64,000 nucleotides of DNA from Rhynchospora pubera (GCA_028095005.1 CM051463.1:80395002-80459001), one strand, 5' to 3'; shown: positions 22,105 to 34,110, numbered from the stretch's first letter. The notes: generated from the letters alone by a model not told the origin. Numbers and translations are program-made.

Positions 22105-22302
22105 ACCCTGAAATTGTAAGAAAGGGGTATGCTGCAGCATGCATTTTTTCGATTGCAGTGGTTTGTACATCTACTTTTTATGGCATGTTGTCAGCTCATG
22201 TTAGTATTTTGACATGTGCTGTGGTCACTGCAGCTGTGGGCATTGCTCTCTCTGTATGTGGCTATCTGTACAGAGTACAGACAAAGGACCATAGAGACAG
22301 AG
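22105..22302 (+). pseudogene. Decayed tandem copy of the small membrane-protein gene
   Basis: The frame reading KGYAAACIF...VVTAAVGIALSVCGYLYR aligns with the intact copy at 23120-23386 (KNYGYYAAITF...MVTAAVAIALVVCSYLYR). It is preceded by an in-frame TGA near 22089. Its C-terminal end is replaced by a Mutator-type MITE inserted at 22303. The shared flanking sequence downstream (22500-22610 compared with 23915-24030) shows that the whole locus was duplicated. Protein family unknown. Confidence 0.6.
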
Positions 22303-22473
22303 GGGAATTGCTCATGACACTCCCTATTTACTCATCCACTCCCCCAACTTTTTTAAAATAACTTAAATACCCTCAATCTAAAGCTAACATCAGAGAAAAT
22401 GAGACAGGAGAGAAGGGTATTTAGGTAAATTTGGGAGTGTTTGAGCAACTTTGGCGTGAACTGAGCAATTCCC
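22303..22473. mobile_element. Mutator-type MITE
   Basis: 171 bp, ends GGGAATTGCTCA and TGAGCAATTCCC, flanked by a perfect 9-bp duplication GAGACAGAG (22294-22302 and 22474-22482). Nine-base duplications are typical of Mutator-like elements. It lands in the 3' part of the decayed membrane-protein copy. Confidence 0.85.
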
Positions 22474-22482
22474 GAGACAGAG

Positions 22483-23079
22483 TCATAGACTCTGGACCAT
22501 ATGATCATATTCTTTTGACAGATTTTTCATAAAACGATTTAATCACGTGGCAATTTATTGCTCTTTAGAAAACTGTAACTAGGCCAAGGTATATTTGATG
22601 CTTTCCAATGTGCATGTTTAATGTTTTCTGCTGTTCTAGGCAATTAATTCGTTCAAATATGATGGTAATTAACGTTTTTTCTTTTTTTTTTTAACATAAA
22701 AAAGAACTTATCATCCTTCAATAAGAGATATGTAATTGAGTGAAATGTCGCATGTTCGAAACCCGACTGGGGGTCTTTCATTAATCAATGAGCAAGGCAA
22801 TCAATTAATATATTTTGTACAATGACAGCTAACAGATTCAATTATATATTGGACTGGTCCAAATTAATTTTTTTTTTAGGCTTGACTGGTCCAAGTTATT
22901 TGTTTATTTTTGCACCTTTCATTTTTTTTTTTTTTTTTGTGAAAAGAACAATTCAAAGGCTGGGTATAAAATTTGATTTTGTTTAGTTCTCATCTCTCTC
23001 ATGCTTATCTTTCTCTTGAAGCCCTATATTTGGGTCATATATCATAAGAATTTTCATATCAACTAATCCCAATATATAT
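22483..23079. other. Flank between the two membrane-protein copies
   Basis: Contains the duplicated flank (22500-22610) and poly-T runs. A GTTCGAAACCCG box-B-like motif at about 22757 could be a SINE scrap. No gene is supported. Confidence 0.4.
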
Positions 23080-23119
23080 AAACATATTGAAATATGTTTT
23101 TCCCTCCTAGCACCACAAC

Positions 23120-23386
23120 TTGTTATTCAACAGGCCGACCGAGTCGAGGATCCTCGTAGTCTACCCTAAGAACTACGGATACTATGCTGCCATAACTTTT
23201 CTGGTGGTTTTGCTTAGTGCTCTAGTTTTCTTCGGCATGAGGTCAGTTCCCTTTAGTGTTATTACCAGTGCCATGGTTACTGCTGCAGTTGCAATTGCTC
23301 TTGTTGTGTGCAGTTATCTCTACAGACCAAGAACTGCAACCAGTTTGGGTTCTTATCAACACCTTCCGTCGCCAAATTCTTCATGA
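23120..23386 (+). CDS. Small membrane protein with two predicted spans, family not recognised
   Basis: 88 codons from ATG 23120 to the stop at 23386. Two hydrophobic segments are visible: about residues 22-41 (YYAAITFLVVLLSALVFFGM) and 44-65. A short polar tail with RPRT and Ser/Pro follows. The frame stays open upstream to a TTCCCTCCTAG acceptor-like site ending near 23110, so this may be the last exon of a longer gene. It resembles the copy at 22.1-22.3 kb and nothing else here. Function unknown. Confidence 0.5.
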   Translation: MLFNRPTESRILVVYPKNYGYYAAITFLVVLLSALVFFGMRSVPFSVITSAMVTAAVAIALVVCSYLYRPRTATSLGSYQHLPSPNSS

Positions 23387-25140
23387 ATTTAATTAAATGA
23401 GTACAATTGTGTTAATCCTAGCCTTTTAGGTGTAGTTGTACTATAGGATTTCTTCTTTTTATTGTCTTTTGCTATGAGGTAATTTTATTATTTTTCTGTT
23501 TCATCTAAAAAGTTGTTCTTTCTTCATCATCGGCATCATCATCATTATATGTTTTCTTTTTGAAAAAAAGTTGGAACTTATTTTATATGTTGTAAATTTT
23601 TAACATCAAAGATTTATCCTTATAATAGTTGATTTTTTGTTTTATGTAATATAAGTTGCTGATGGTTTCAAATTTGAACCTGTACGAAAGTGTTAAACAA
23701 ATTTAGGAAAATAATGCCTGACCAGTTTAGCGAGAAAATCAAAATAAATTAAATCTTAAGCGGAAATGCTAGATACCGCGTGCGTTCTGTGTTCTTGACA
23801 AGGTCAGAATTTTTTTGTGCCTCGCCAAATGCAATTAATGAAATTTAAATTTGAGCCGTACAGTTGGAAATTCTAATTGAATGAAAATGATGCAACCAAA
23901 GCAATATTGCTTCCTCTAGGTCATATACTCCATATTATCATATCCTTTAAATTATTCATAAAAATGATTCAATCATGCGGCATATATTTTATTGCTCTTT
24001 AGGTAACTGTAACTAGGTCAAGCCGCCGCCAGAGTTTCTTCTTTATAAAATAAAATTAATTTATGCAAGAAGAGAAATGTAAAGATGGTTATTGGTAGTT
24101 AGTAGCCAAAAACAAGAAAAAAATAATGAAAAGCAGAGGTAGAAGATCAGAATACGTTTTCTACTTGCATCTAATTGTAAACAAACCTAGTTAAATATTA
24201 TGAGTCATCACTTTCTAAGTTGTTACAACCTGTCCCAATTTAAAGAAACTGTCTCCTGATCACTAATTTTTCAATCAATCAAAGATGCCTTGCCCCCAAC
24301 TGTCAGCAGCGGCATTTAAACAAATGGGCCTCTCAGATTTATAGCCCCAGCAATTAAGGAGCTTCAGTGGTGTATTTCTCATCCTCATAGTTGCTCCAGG
24401 TGTCTCAGTTTTCTTACCAGAGCTGTACTTCAATTTCAGATTAATTTGTTGTTTATGTTGTGATTGATCAAAGTTGTGTTTATTTTATTCATCCATGCAT
24501 TGCGTCTGCTTCCCAGAAGCTTACCTCTTACGCTTAAATTAAATGAATAACGACTGAAATCTATATGATATCATTGATATGACTTATTAAGCAGGTATCG
24601 AAATACCATCAAGCTTGCTGATATTATTTTTCTCTGTTTTTTCACAAAATTAATTCGAAGCCTGAATAATAGCTTCCAACAATTTCACTGTTGTATTGTA
24701 TCATCTTCCATGATCACAATTTCTCAAATACTAACTTTGTCCCTAGAACAGTCTCAGTACGTAGTTCACCAATGCATTAGTTAATAGCTACAAAGCAAAC
24801 GAGATGTACAGATTTACAGTACTTTTATTTTGGGAAAATCTGGTATATATCATATATGTACCATCCACATCCATAATTTTAGTGGAAATTTACATATCTC
24901 CCCCTTATGTATAATTTACTATTTTGGGGTAAATTGTGAGCTGTTTCCAATTAATATGTTCTCTTGTTCATTAATTATATGTTGTAATATAGGATAATGT
25001 ACCAATTAATGTGTCTATCTCCTTTCTTAAGATTATTACATTAATTAATATTGTAATTTTGTGTTCTTTATTTTTAGATCTCAGCTGCAAAATTTGACTT
25101 TGAAAATATCGAGCTTCCTCTCAACTACACCCTGCTACTT
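23387..25140. other. Intergenic, no gene seen
   Basis: AT-rich. Holds the second copy of the duplicated flank (about 23915-24030). No frame with recognisable content. Confidence 0.4.
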
Positions 25141-25735
25141 GTGATTCACCCAGCTGGGTATTTCTTTCTGATTGTAAGCCCTTCTCGGTTAAATCTGTTT
25201 ACACTTTTCTTAAAGAAGTTCCAAAGCATCGTGCTGAAATTTATAATATGTGGCATCTTTAAACAGTATATACCTAATGTTGACAATCTGAAATGTAGGG
25301 GCCTTAACCTGGTTAATAGATGTGTCATGTGTAAACAACAAGAAGAGTCAATTGATCACCTCTTCTCAAACTGTTCCTGCTTCATTGACTTCAGAAACAC
25401 CCTATTAAGAAGACAACCTTTAAATGTTGAAATACAGGCTCCCTTAATCTCTCATATTAATATCAATGCCATAACCTCAAGGTTATTCTCCAATTCAGCT
25501 AAGGAAATTATGTTGATTGCTTTCTTAATTTATCTTCTGGAGAGAACGATGCAATAGAATTTTCAGGGGGACTCGCAAGTCGCAAATCCTACTCTGATCT
25601 GGTGAATGAAGTTTTTCACGAATGGGATTCTTTGAGAAGCGTTTCATTGATTGAACATGATTTTTTTTCTTTTAATTGCTCTCGGCAGCAACTAGCTGCT
25701 GAAATTTCTTGTAAATATTTTTAACTTCTAATAAA
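25141..25735 (+). pseudogene. LINE relic, zinc-binding C-terminal part of the reverse transcriptase ORF
   Basis: Encodes IICGIFKQYIP..DNL..RGLNLVNRCVMC, then EESIDHLFSNCSCF. This is the zf-RVT type motif (C-x2-C...H-x4-C) found after the reverse transcriptase in plant L1-like LINEs. The frame stops at 25557. A-rich sequence near 25730-25800 may mark the old tail. Strongly truncated at the 5' end. Confidence 0.6.
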
Positions 25736-25970
25736 AAGATAAGGACTTGACCCTTGTTTTTGTTCAAAAAAGAAAAAAATGCTAAAATGGCAAAAAAAAA
25801 CCTCATGAAAATTCTACTTCCTTAAAGCCGACCCAATACTGGCCCTACTGCGAGTCTGCGACCCAATAGGCCAATACTGGCTCCAAGCAGCAACTAGCCA
25901 GTATTGGGGCCCCAATACATCTCCTTTTTCTTTTTATCGACTGCCTGTTGGAAATCCAGAATGAAAGAAT

Positions 25971-26402
25971 AAAAAAAATATAACTAACGTCACTGTTCAC
26001 TCGAATTTCGATAATAATAGTTAAAAATTCGATATTTTAAAGTAACATCGTTAGATCGTCATCCGAATTGACGAAATCGCAAAATCCTTAGATCGTCATC
26101 CGGAATGACGATCCAAGCTTGGATCGTTATTCCAATTGACGACCAAAGAAAATTTGGCAAATTGACTCGTTTGTCTTTTTGTACGGTCACCAAACACTTT
26201 TTCTCTTTTTGTTTTTTTTTTGTTGTGACGAGGTGGCCTACAATTACTTGTTTATAATATTCAATTCTTATTAGCATAATCAACCTTAACATCTTAAACA
26301 ATATCGAATTAATATATTACTTAACAAATAGTCAATTTCGAATTTTTAACTGTTATTATCGAAATTCGAGTGAACAGTAATGTTAGTTATAATTTTTTCG
26401 GA
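25971..26402. mobile_element. Long-TIR MITE with an internal hairpin
   Basis: About 60-bp inverted repeats: the left (25973-26035) and right (26335-26400) arms share TATAACTAAC, GTTCACTCGAATTTCGATAA and GTTAAAAATTCGA in opposite orientation. A possible 6-bp duplication AGAATA flanks it. Inside, ATCGTCATYCG-type units recur at 26056, 26092 and 26123, and the last two form a near-perfect 32-nt palindrome (26102-26133) centred on AAGCTT. No coding. Superfamily not determined. Confidence 0.7.
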
Positions 26403-28125
26403 GAATAGAGTCTAGGCTTTGCGTGATGTTCAACTTAGTCTTAAAAAGTCGAAAATTGTCTATAGAGCATCCTCTTTTAGCATCTAGAAACCCTAACTGT
26501 CCTCTCTTCTCTCGTCTCCTCTCCTCTCCAACCAGATCAGATTCTGAACCATAGCCGACCTCTCTCCTCTTCTATCTTCTCTTCCTCTTGCGTCGCTCCA
26601 GATCCGACCCTAGCCGACCTCTCTCCTCAAATACCAGGTCGTCGGAAGGAAGGAAAAAGCGATGCAGCAAAGGAAATTCGCCGCGCGTCACGCTCTTGAG
26701 TAATGGATTTAGGAATCAGCAGAAGGATTAGGGATAATTTGAGATAAAAAATGAGAAGAAGGGAAGAAGAGAGAAAAAAAAAGATAAAAGATAGAGTTGT
26801 ATTTCTGTAATATGATTCTTGTTGTCGTCTTACAATCAACTGTGCTGAATAAAACAAAAAACAAAACATTTACAATTTCACTTTGCACCTATTCCTTTCT
26901 ACTACTAGTTTACCAACCAATAGAAACATTACAAGTCAGCATCTTTATTTAATACTTCTTTCCTGAACAGTATAATCTATCCCTTCATCTTTCTTTAGCA
27001 CGAATCTTGAAAGGATCACATCCACTAATCTTTTAACGCCGTTTCTTTAATATCTCTGGGTCCCTCTTGACTTGACGCCCACTTAACAGCGCTCCATCCT
27101 TCATCAAATTAATTTCTGACTTGACGCCTACTTAACAGCGCTCTATCCTTCATAAAAGGGTAAGAAGCCTTCTTATCCGGTTATAAAACGGGTAAAAAGA
27201 AGAGAGAGTGTACCTATTTATAAACCGCATAAAAACTTTTTTTTAAAAAAAATTTTAATTAATTCTTTCTATTAAAATTTTAGAGGTGTAAATTTTTATT
27301 TAAAATAATTTCGGGAGATAAAAGTAACAAAATTTGTTTCATGTTCTGCTGTGAATGTAACATAATATTTAATTTATAGCGACTTAGCATGGCTTTCCCT
27401 AGGATCCGCTACAGAACGTTAACACCAAAAGAAAAAGTACAGAGGCCTCGTGCTTCCGTGCATGACAGGAACGATGAATTGGTTCTGCTGTGGCGTAGTT
27501 TCTGTTTCCAGTTGTGTGGTTATGAGAAATGACAACCTTTTCCTCGTGCAAAAGCCGAAAGATGTGAAAAGGACTGAGAATCTTTATTGATCATATCAGG
27601 ATGAAATTATCTTTGTCTATGTCAATGAATTTTAAAAAGGTAAATTCTATTATAAAAGTTTGGCGTCGAATGTTATCGTAAAAATTCATATCATATAAGA
27701 ACTACAATACTATAAATTATTAATATAATAAATAATAAATAATATTATTATGATAACTTACTGTTCAAGTATATGATTGTGTATTTTTATGTTATACATG
27801 CATTTTTAATTCTTAACCAATCTTAAATTAAAAAAATATGAAATATATGTTAACTTAAGCTAGTGGATGTTAGAGTTTTAATTTGAACAACAGCGAACTG
27901 GACGAAGGTCAATAATTTGATCAGCGCTAGAGCATACAAATTTCTACAGAATTTCTGTAACAAAAAAACCATGATATTCCACCAGACCAAAGAGCGCAAG
28001 AATCCGACAAGAGTTGCTTTTCTTTCTCCACTAGCAATTTGTACCTCTTTCTACCAAGCCCCTGACAGGGAAGACGAAAACAAAGTCTTGCGACGCGTGG
28101 TGGATGTATACCAATACATTGCGGT
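26403..28125. other. Intergenic; pyrimidine-rich segment and a short tandem duplication
   Basis: A strongly CT-rich stretch (26480-26635) with a telo-box-like AAACCCTAA near 26488 resembles a 5' leader of a translation-type gene, but no coding exon follows. A 36-bp direct repeat lies at 27069-27104 and 27118-27153. Nothing else is recognised. Confidence 0.4.
27069..27153. repeat. Two-copy direct repeat, period 49 bp
   Basis: Copies at 27069-27104 and 27118-27153 begin GACTTGACGCC and end ATCCTTCAT and differ at two positions. Short spacing suggests slippage or a small duplication. Confidence 0.75.
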
Positions 28126-28133
28126 GTACCAAT

Positions 28134-29003
28134 TAGGGGTGAAAACGGGGTGGATACGGAGCGGATAGTGGTCATATCAAATTCGTATTCATATTTTTTT
28201 CGGATTCGGATACGGATACAGATATGTTCGAATACGGATACGGACTGAATGTTAAACGGATGCGAATACGGTTCGGATATTGTCGGATATGGATACGGAT
28301 ACGGATATATTTTGTCGGATACGGATAATATTTTGCTCAATTTATTTTATTAAAGAAAAGACAATATTCAAACGGAAGAGTGTAATGTTATTTTTTTATG
28401 ACTACTATAGAATTAACTAAAAAAAATATAGAAAGACAACCACAAAAAACATCTTATTTGCACATATTGAGACATCACAAAAAGCCAACTTTAATCAAGT
28501 TTATAGAAAAATTGGCATCATCTAGTAGCTCAGGTGGTAAGAATACTTGACTCTCTTCTAAGAGATCCAAGGTTCAAGCCTGCATGCATGCTTGCGATAG
28601 GCTTGGCGAGCCAGCGTAAAAACTCGGCCATATATACAAAAAATGACGAGGATCAGAGTGTCATTTCTAGCCTACCCCAACTTGTTTGGGATAAAAGGCT
28701 TAGACTTTAATTATGATGCTATATATATAATTGAAATAGTTATACCTATATGTGAATTATGATGTTATTTTAAAAAAGTGTTCATTACCATATACAAAAC
28801 ATATATCCGTTTTGTATAGAAATACGGTATCCGCATCCATATCAGCACTAATATTGCTTCCCATATCCGTATCCATATCCGTTTAAAAAAATTCGAATCC
28901 GTATCTGTATCTGTTCGGATATGGATAGTATTATCCGAATTCGCTATTTTGCGGATATGGATACAGTTCGGAGCTGAAATTATTCGCTCCGTTTTCACCC
29001 CTA
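28134..29003. mobile_element. hAT-type element with GGATACGG subterminal repeats, carrying a SINE
   Basis: Ends TAGGGGTGAAAACGG and CCGTTTTCACCCCTA with a perfect 8-bp duplication GTACCAAT (28126-28133 and 29004-29011). Both flanks are packed with GGATAC/GTATCC units (28150-28330 and 28800-28975). The middle, from about 28522 to 28710, is an Au-like SINE. The element is 870 bp and codes for nothing. Confidence 0.88.
28522..28710 (+). mobile_element. Au-like SINE nested in the hAT element
   Basis: The 5' part carries pol III promoter boxes: box A like TAGCTCAGGTGG (about 28524-28536) and box B like GGTTCAAGCC (28571-28580). The 3' part contains CCTACCCCAACTTGTTTGGG followed by ATAAAAGGCTT, the well-known tail region of plant Au SINEs. 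It lies wholly inside the hAT element, so it inserted there or was carried along. No clear target duplication seen. Confidence 0.75.
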
Positions 29004-29011
29004 GTACCAAT

Positions 29012-29345
29012 ACATTTCGGTCCCAGGAGAAAAAAAATGACTTCCAAATTCCAAAAAAAAAATAATAATAATAATTGATACTGTAGAAAAAGACGAGTGG
29101 AGATCCTTTTCCAATTTGCACTCTTTTTTCCCTCGGCATATATTCGGCCATTCATCTTTGGTCGGCGATACTTGTCACCATTTCTCGTTAGTGCAAAGCT
29201 TATTCCTTGTTAGGTTTGCTTGACTTCTGTTCTACTTATTTTTCTTCTTCATTTTTTTAGCAAAATGAATTAGGTTCATTATGCGTTGCAGACTTGCAGT
29301 TGTAGTTAACTCTAGTTAATTCCAGTTCACGAAAACAAAATCAAA
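29012..29345 (+). promoter_or_regulatory. Upstream region of the BAHD gene
   Basis: Between the hAT element and the ATG at 29346. AT-rich with a CT-rich leader. No clear TATA box is assigned. The hAT element ends 342 bp upstream of the start codon, so it could affect expression. Confidence 0.35.
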
Positions 29346-32137
29346 ATGGCATCTCTATCCAGTAATTCCTCCACCGTGCGCACCATCAAAACCTACGCAG
29401 TGATACCCAAGACCAATCCGCAGGCGCCACGTCAGCTTCACTTGAGCGCATGGGACTTGGGTATGCTCACTGCTCACTACATCCAAAAGGGCCTTCTCTT
29501 TGCAAACCCACCCGACCTCTCTGTGGAGCAAATCGTCGAACGGCTCAGGAGCTCTCTTGAAGAGGCGCTTTTCCACTTCTACCCCTTGTCGGGCAGGCTA
29601 AGGTTGGACATGTGTGACGGGGGTGGTGTCACGTGCCACGTGGAGTTGGGATGTGCAGGGAATGGCGCAGAGTTTGTGCACGCCGTGGCAGATGGGATCG
29701 GAATTGCTGATGTGGTAGCAGACGGTCAGGATTTACCAAAGTTTTTAAGAGAGTTTTTCCCTCTTCATCAATTTGTTAATTTCGATGGCTGTACTGATCC
29801 ACTACTTGCTGTTCAGGTTAGTTCAGACTTCAGAATACATATATATTACATCCAATAAGGTTAAATTTGCTGAATTCAATTGTGTACGTAACTTTCACTA
29901 CACACTAGACAAGATAAAGTAGAACACCAAATTGGAAAAGGAAGCAACTTTTTTTTGTTAATGTTAACAAAAATAAAGAAAGGGCGGTCAATTAATTAAC
30001 GTTATACTTTTATAATTTTTTTATAAAAAAAGTCAATTGCAATTTACGAATTGCATTTCTAAAGATGCGGTTTGAGTCCACCACCATGAAGTGCATTTCT
30101 GGCATATGTTCTTAATTTAGGGATAAATATCCTCTCCACTAATCTCTGTAGTGATGAAACACAACCGTCCGATCACTGGCGGAGCCAGCACAGGGGCCAC
30201 AGAGGGCTTGGCCCATGCTCAATTTTGGAAATTTTATTAGTAGTTAATGAACTTCTATAATTTGGGCTCCCTAGCTATAAAAAAAATGGCCCAATACTCT
30301 TTTTTTCTTCATGGTCACCGAAAATTAAATGCTAGAACTGAAAAATATGAAAGTTTTTAGCAAGTTTCAAACTAAATTCATTCTGTTCAAGTCTAATCGG
30401 TAGAAAAAACAACTCAATATTTGACCTCGGCCCCCCTCATATTCAAATTCTGGCTTCGCCCCTGCGTCCGATCTAATCTCGATGATTGATATTTACACGG
30501 GACACATATAATTGATCAGACAGATAGAAAGTAGTACTGCTCTCTGCTATATTGCAAAGGATATTGCTCCCTTAATTTAGAGCCACATTCGTATATCGAT
30601 TGTTACACTTTTTGGGATTCCATACTTTTCACAAAGGAAAGCAAGGGTTGCTATTTGCTTTTTAACTTCAAGTTCTAATATATATATGTATTTTCTTTGT
30701 TTTTTTTCATAAAACAACATGTGCTGACAAATAATTTTGTACTGCATTCGATGAGGCCAGGAAGTTTAATTACCCTCCTGAGCTTAGTCATTTCTTTATG
30801 AATTTTTTTGTTCTCATCATACATAGAATGGTAAATTTTGACTTCTTTTTTTTTTTGGATTTGCATAATTCAATAGTGTATGATATTTACTTTTATAAAT
30901 GCTCTAAACCACCTGTTTTAGAAGGATTATTTTTATTGTAATAGTCGCCTTCAACTTTTATTATTTATTGCATGTATCTATTTTTTTTTTATCCATTTCA
31001 TGATTTTTTAAAAAAAAGTATAGGTTACAGAGCTAATAGATGGCATCTTCGTCGGTTGTTCTTTCAACCACGTGCTCGGTGATGGAACCTCATTTTGGCA
31101 TTTTTTCAATGCATGGGCTGAGATTGCACGATGCAAAGCAGCTGGGAAGGAGGTGGTGCTGTCTCGGCCACCCTTGCATGACAGGTGGTTTATAGGAGGA
31201 TATGGAGAACCACCAATTAAGCTCCCCTACTCTTCTCCTGCAGAGTTTATTGTTCGATCTTCTCAACCGCTTCTACGAGAGAAGATGTTTCACTTCTCCG
31301 CCGAATCCCTTGCAAACCTGAAGATAAGGGCAAACCAAGAATGTGACAAAGGTACATTCTTAATCATTTAATATGTTTGCATGTACTCTTATGTCATTTC
31401 CTTTGGAAATTGCTTTCCACCATTGAGGTTGACGAATTACTCTACATATATGAAGATCATAGAAGTTGACGAATGTTTAGAGAAGTGCTCATATTGAAAT
31501 AATATTTCTTAATTATTGATTTATATGACTTTTTTAGATACAATCTCTACTTTTCAAGCTTTGAGTGCATTGATGTGGCGCTGCATTACACGTGCTCGAT
31601 GCATCCCTCAAGAGCAGATAACCGGCTATAAATTGGCAATTCAAAATCGAACAAGATTACAACCCCCGCTCATGCCAAATTATTTTGGCAACTCTATCAA
31701 TGCTATACGCACAACTACAACAGCAGGAGAGCTTCTAGACAACAACCTCAGCTGGGCTGCATGGTTGGTACACCAACTAATAAATGATCATACCTATTGT
31801 GCCATCAGAGACCTAGTGCACAAGTACATGGACAATCCTCGTGTGTACAATACACATATGTCTGACATACCAATCGTAATGATGATCTCATCACCACGGT
31901 TTGACATGTATAGCTGTGATTTTGGTTGGGGCAAGGCACTGGCGGTGCGTAGTGGTAGTGCAGGTAAGTTGGATGGTATTGTTGTGGCATCTCCAATGGG
32001 AAGGAGGAGGAAGTATTGATTTGGAGGTGTGTTTGTCGCCTGAGTACATGCATGCGCTGGAGACAGATGAAGAGCTCTTGGCAGTGATATCTCCACCAAT
32101 TGAGTTGGAGATATTGTTAGGGATGTCAAACAAGTAG
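29346..32137 (+). pseudogene. BAHD acyltransferase (uncharacterised At3g50280-like type), frameshifted near the 3' end
   Basis: Exons are 29346-29816, 31024-31351 and from 31538. Introns are GT-AG (phases 0 and 1). BAHD enzymes transfer acyl groups from CoA thioesters to alcohols or amines in secondary metabolism, in the cytosol. The catalytic HxxxD is present in exon 2 as HVLGD, and the structural DFGWGK motif is in exon 3. The N-terminal LSAWDLGML...QKGLLF and HFYPLSGRL are typical. In the run GGGAAGGAGGAGG (about 31999-32011) the frame shifts by one. The original frame stops at 32019, while the expected ending, GGGSIDLEVCLSPEYMHALE, continues in another frame to TAG at 32137. So the gene is either a recent pseudogene or has an assembly error in a purine run. 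Intron 1 is 1207 bp and contains a miniature element. Confidence 0.85.
30175..30464. mobile_element. Miniature element in BAHD intron 1
   Basis: Ends ACTGGCGGAGCCAG and CTGGCTTCGCCCCTG form imperfect inverted repeats, flanked by a 9-bp duplication CGTCCGATC (30166-30174 and 30465-30473). The GGCGGAGCCAG ends are common among short plant transposons; the 9-bp duplication would fit Mutator-like, an 8-bp reading hAT. A related scrap lies at 43062-43230. Confidence 0.72.
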
Positions 32138-33507
32138 GTTTAGTCACTGAATTTGGATATTATCGTTAATTTAGCAACATTGAATTTGGATTGCTGAAAA
32201 CGTGAATGCTGCTTAACAAAGATTTATTGCCGAGTTATCGATCTGATAACATTTATAATCAAAGTTGTCAATAAAAATCCGTTTGGCCATTACCCTATAT
32301 ATTCGTATGATAAGGCGGTTACAAGTAAGGACTGTAAGGTAAAGTTTATTAATCGTTAAACTATCGGGTATGGATATTGTTAAAGAAAAGTTCCGGTTAA
32401 CTTATTGGATAAAGATACAAGGGCTATTACAAATCCTTTATCTAATGGGTAAAATTTAACAAACATATATAAATGTAAATAAATTGATTATTAGTATAAT
32501 AGTAAGATACGGTACTGAGTATATATATTGTAACAAAATAAATTAATTATGTTAGTAAGTGGCGAGTTTGTTCCTTGTTATTACAGAAAAGTTCATGTAG
32601 TATGGTTGGAAAAAACTTATAAAGCATCACAACCGAGATTTGCTTTAAGCTCTTCCGATAACCAATATCGCTACTAAACTAACCGAGCTTATGTTTGAAG
32701 TTTGAAGTAATCGATCGGGTCATAAGGGCATTTTTTTTTTTTCATTTTCACTAAACACAAATTTCAATTGTATTTCTCTACAATAAAAACCGATTAATTA
32801 TTTCTTCTCAACAGAGGACCATCAGCATTATATTTGAAGGTGATTGGTGCAGCACTGAAAACTATATTACGTTTCAGAGTTTGCTGATTTACATAAGCTA
32901 AGTTTCGTTACAATGGCAAATTCTTACAAGATGAGCAGGTACCAATCTATGTTAATATTTTGTTCAAAATGCAAAAGTAAGAAACAAATGCTTTGATTTG
33001 CAAATGGACCTGTCCGTGGCCCCAATTCGGCCTTTTGCCTGCTGGACAAATTAAACCAAAGGAGCAAAGACCATAATTTCAAAATATTAGGCCCAGAAGT
33101 AATCCTTCCGAAATTCTTTGGAGAAACAATGTAATATATGTACTTTAATTTAATACTTGTTTCTATTTCTCCGGTAGTTTTTTATTTTTTAAGAGAAATT
33201 GGAGGTCTAAGTTCTCCGGTAGATTGTTGCTTTTATTTTGTGTTAGAATTGTCTATGATGGAGCCATGCGAGCTAGCTACTTATTGAGCTATATAGGACG
33301 CATCATCATGTTTATGAGAAATAAAGGATTTATAACATTTTCAATTTAAATAAAAACTACGTACCAATCCTGATGATAATTACAACACCTATTATTTCAC
33401 AAGAAAAAAAAATAAGAACGTTTGCTAGCTTTATTTCACAAGAAATTATCTCCTGAAATTGACACCTCAGTACATATATATCGCTTATTTTTAATTGTCT
33501 ATTGTAG

Positions 33508-33564
<57 letters not shown>

Positions 33565-34110
33565 TAAATATTCAATGTGGATCTCAGAACTGAAAATTAG
33601 AAATTTAGAATGAATTGCTCATTTGCTGTGATTGAGATGGTTTGAAATTGATTGAGAGATAACAATTATAATTGTTTATGAGTGAAAAAGAAGAGTGTCT
33701 TCTGCAATTGTAATGATAAAAAATAATACTCTAATTATGTATAAGAAAACTTGTCTGACTCTGGGTGAAATAGTAAATCTAAACCATTAAATCGGATGAC
33801 TAATATCATTGTGTTTTATGTACATTTCAGTTCTCAGCGTTTTTCTCATTAGGGTGAAAATATTTATCCTAAACTATATCAATTCTTTTTTTTTTTTGTT
33901 GGTGATAGCTAATTATAAAATATATATCAATTCTCGATCGACCACGTACCACTTTTGAATTTGCTGTGGCGAATCCGCGCACCATTGTGTAACAACTTAG
34001 CAGAAAACGAAAAGACAAACATTCTTGACCTGCAAAACAAAAGAAAGCACAAAAGATCTTCATTAGAATCTTGACAGCACTCACTTTTTGCTGAGCTTGT
34101 ATGTGACAGA
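32138..34110. other. Intergenic, no gene seen
   Basis: AT-rich, with a long TA microsatellite at 33510-33562. Short frames across it come from the microsatellite. No coding or RNA gene recognised. Confidence 0.45.
33510..33562. repeat. (TA)n microsatellite
   Basis: About 26 uninterrupted TA dinucleotides. Likely variable in length between individuals. Confidence 0.95.

Noticed and set aside
22745..22785. Box-B-like GTTCGAAACCCG as a tRNA or SINE
   Set aside because: No convincing box A or tail nearby. Too little to call.
28522..28590. tRNA gene at the box A/box B sequence
   Set aside because: No cloverleaf or acceptor stem is seen, and the 3' part is the Au SINE tail.
31794..32147. Minus-strand frames opposite the last BAHD exon
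   Set aside because: The plus strand has clear BAHD motifs. The opposite frames lack any recognisable content.
33357..33613. Frames on both strands with long Ile/Tyr runs
   Set aside because: They are translations of the TA microsatellite.
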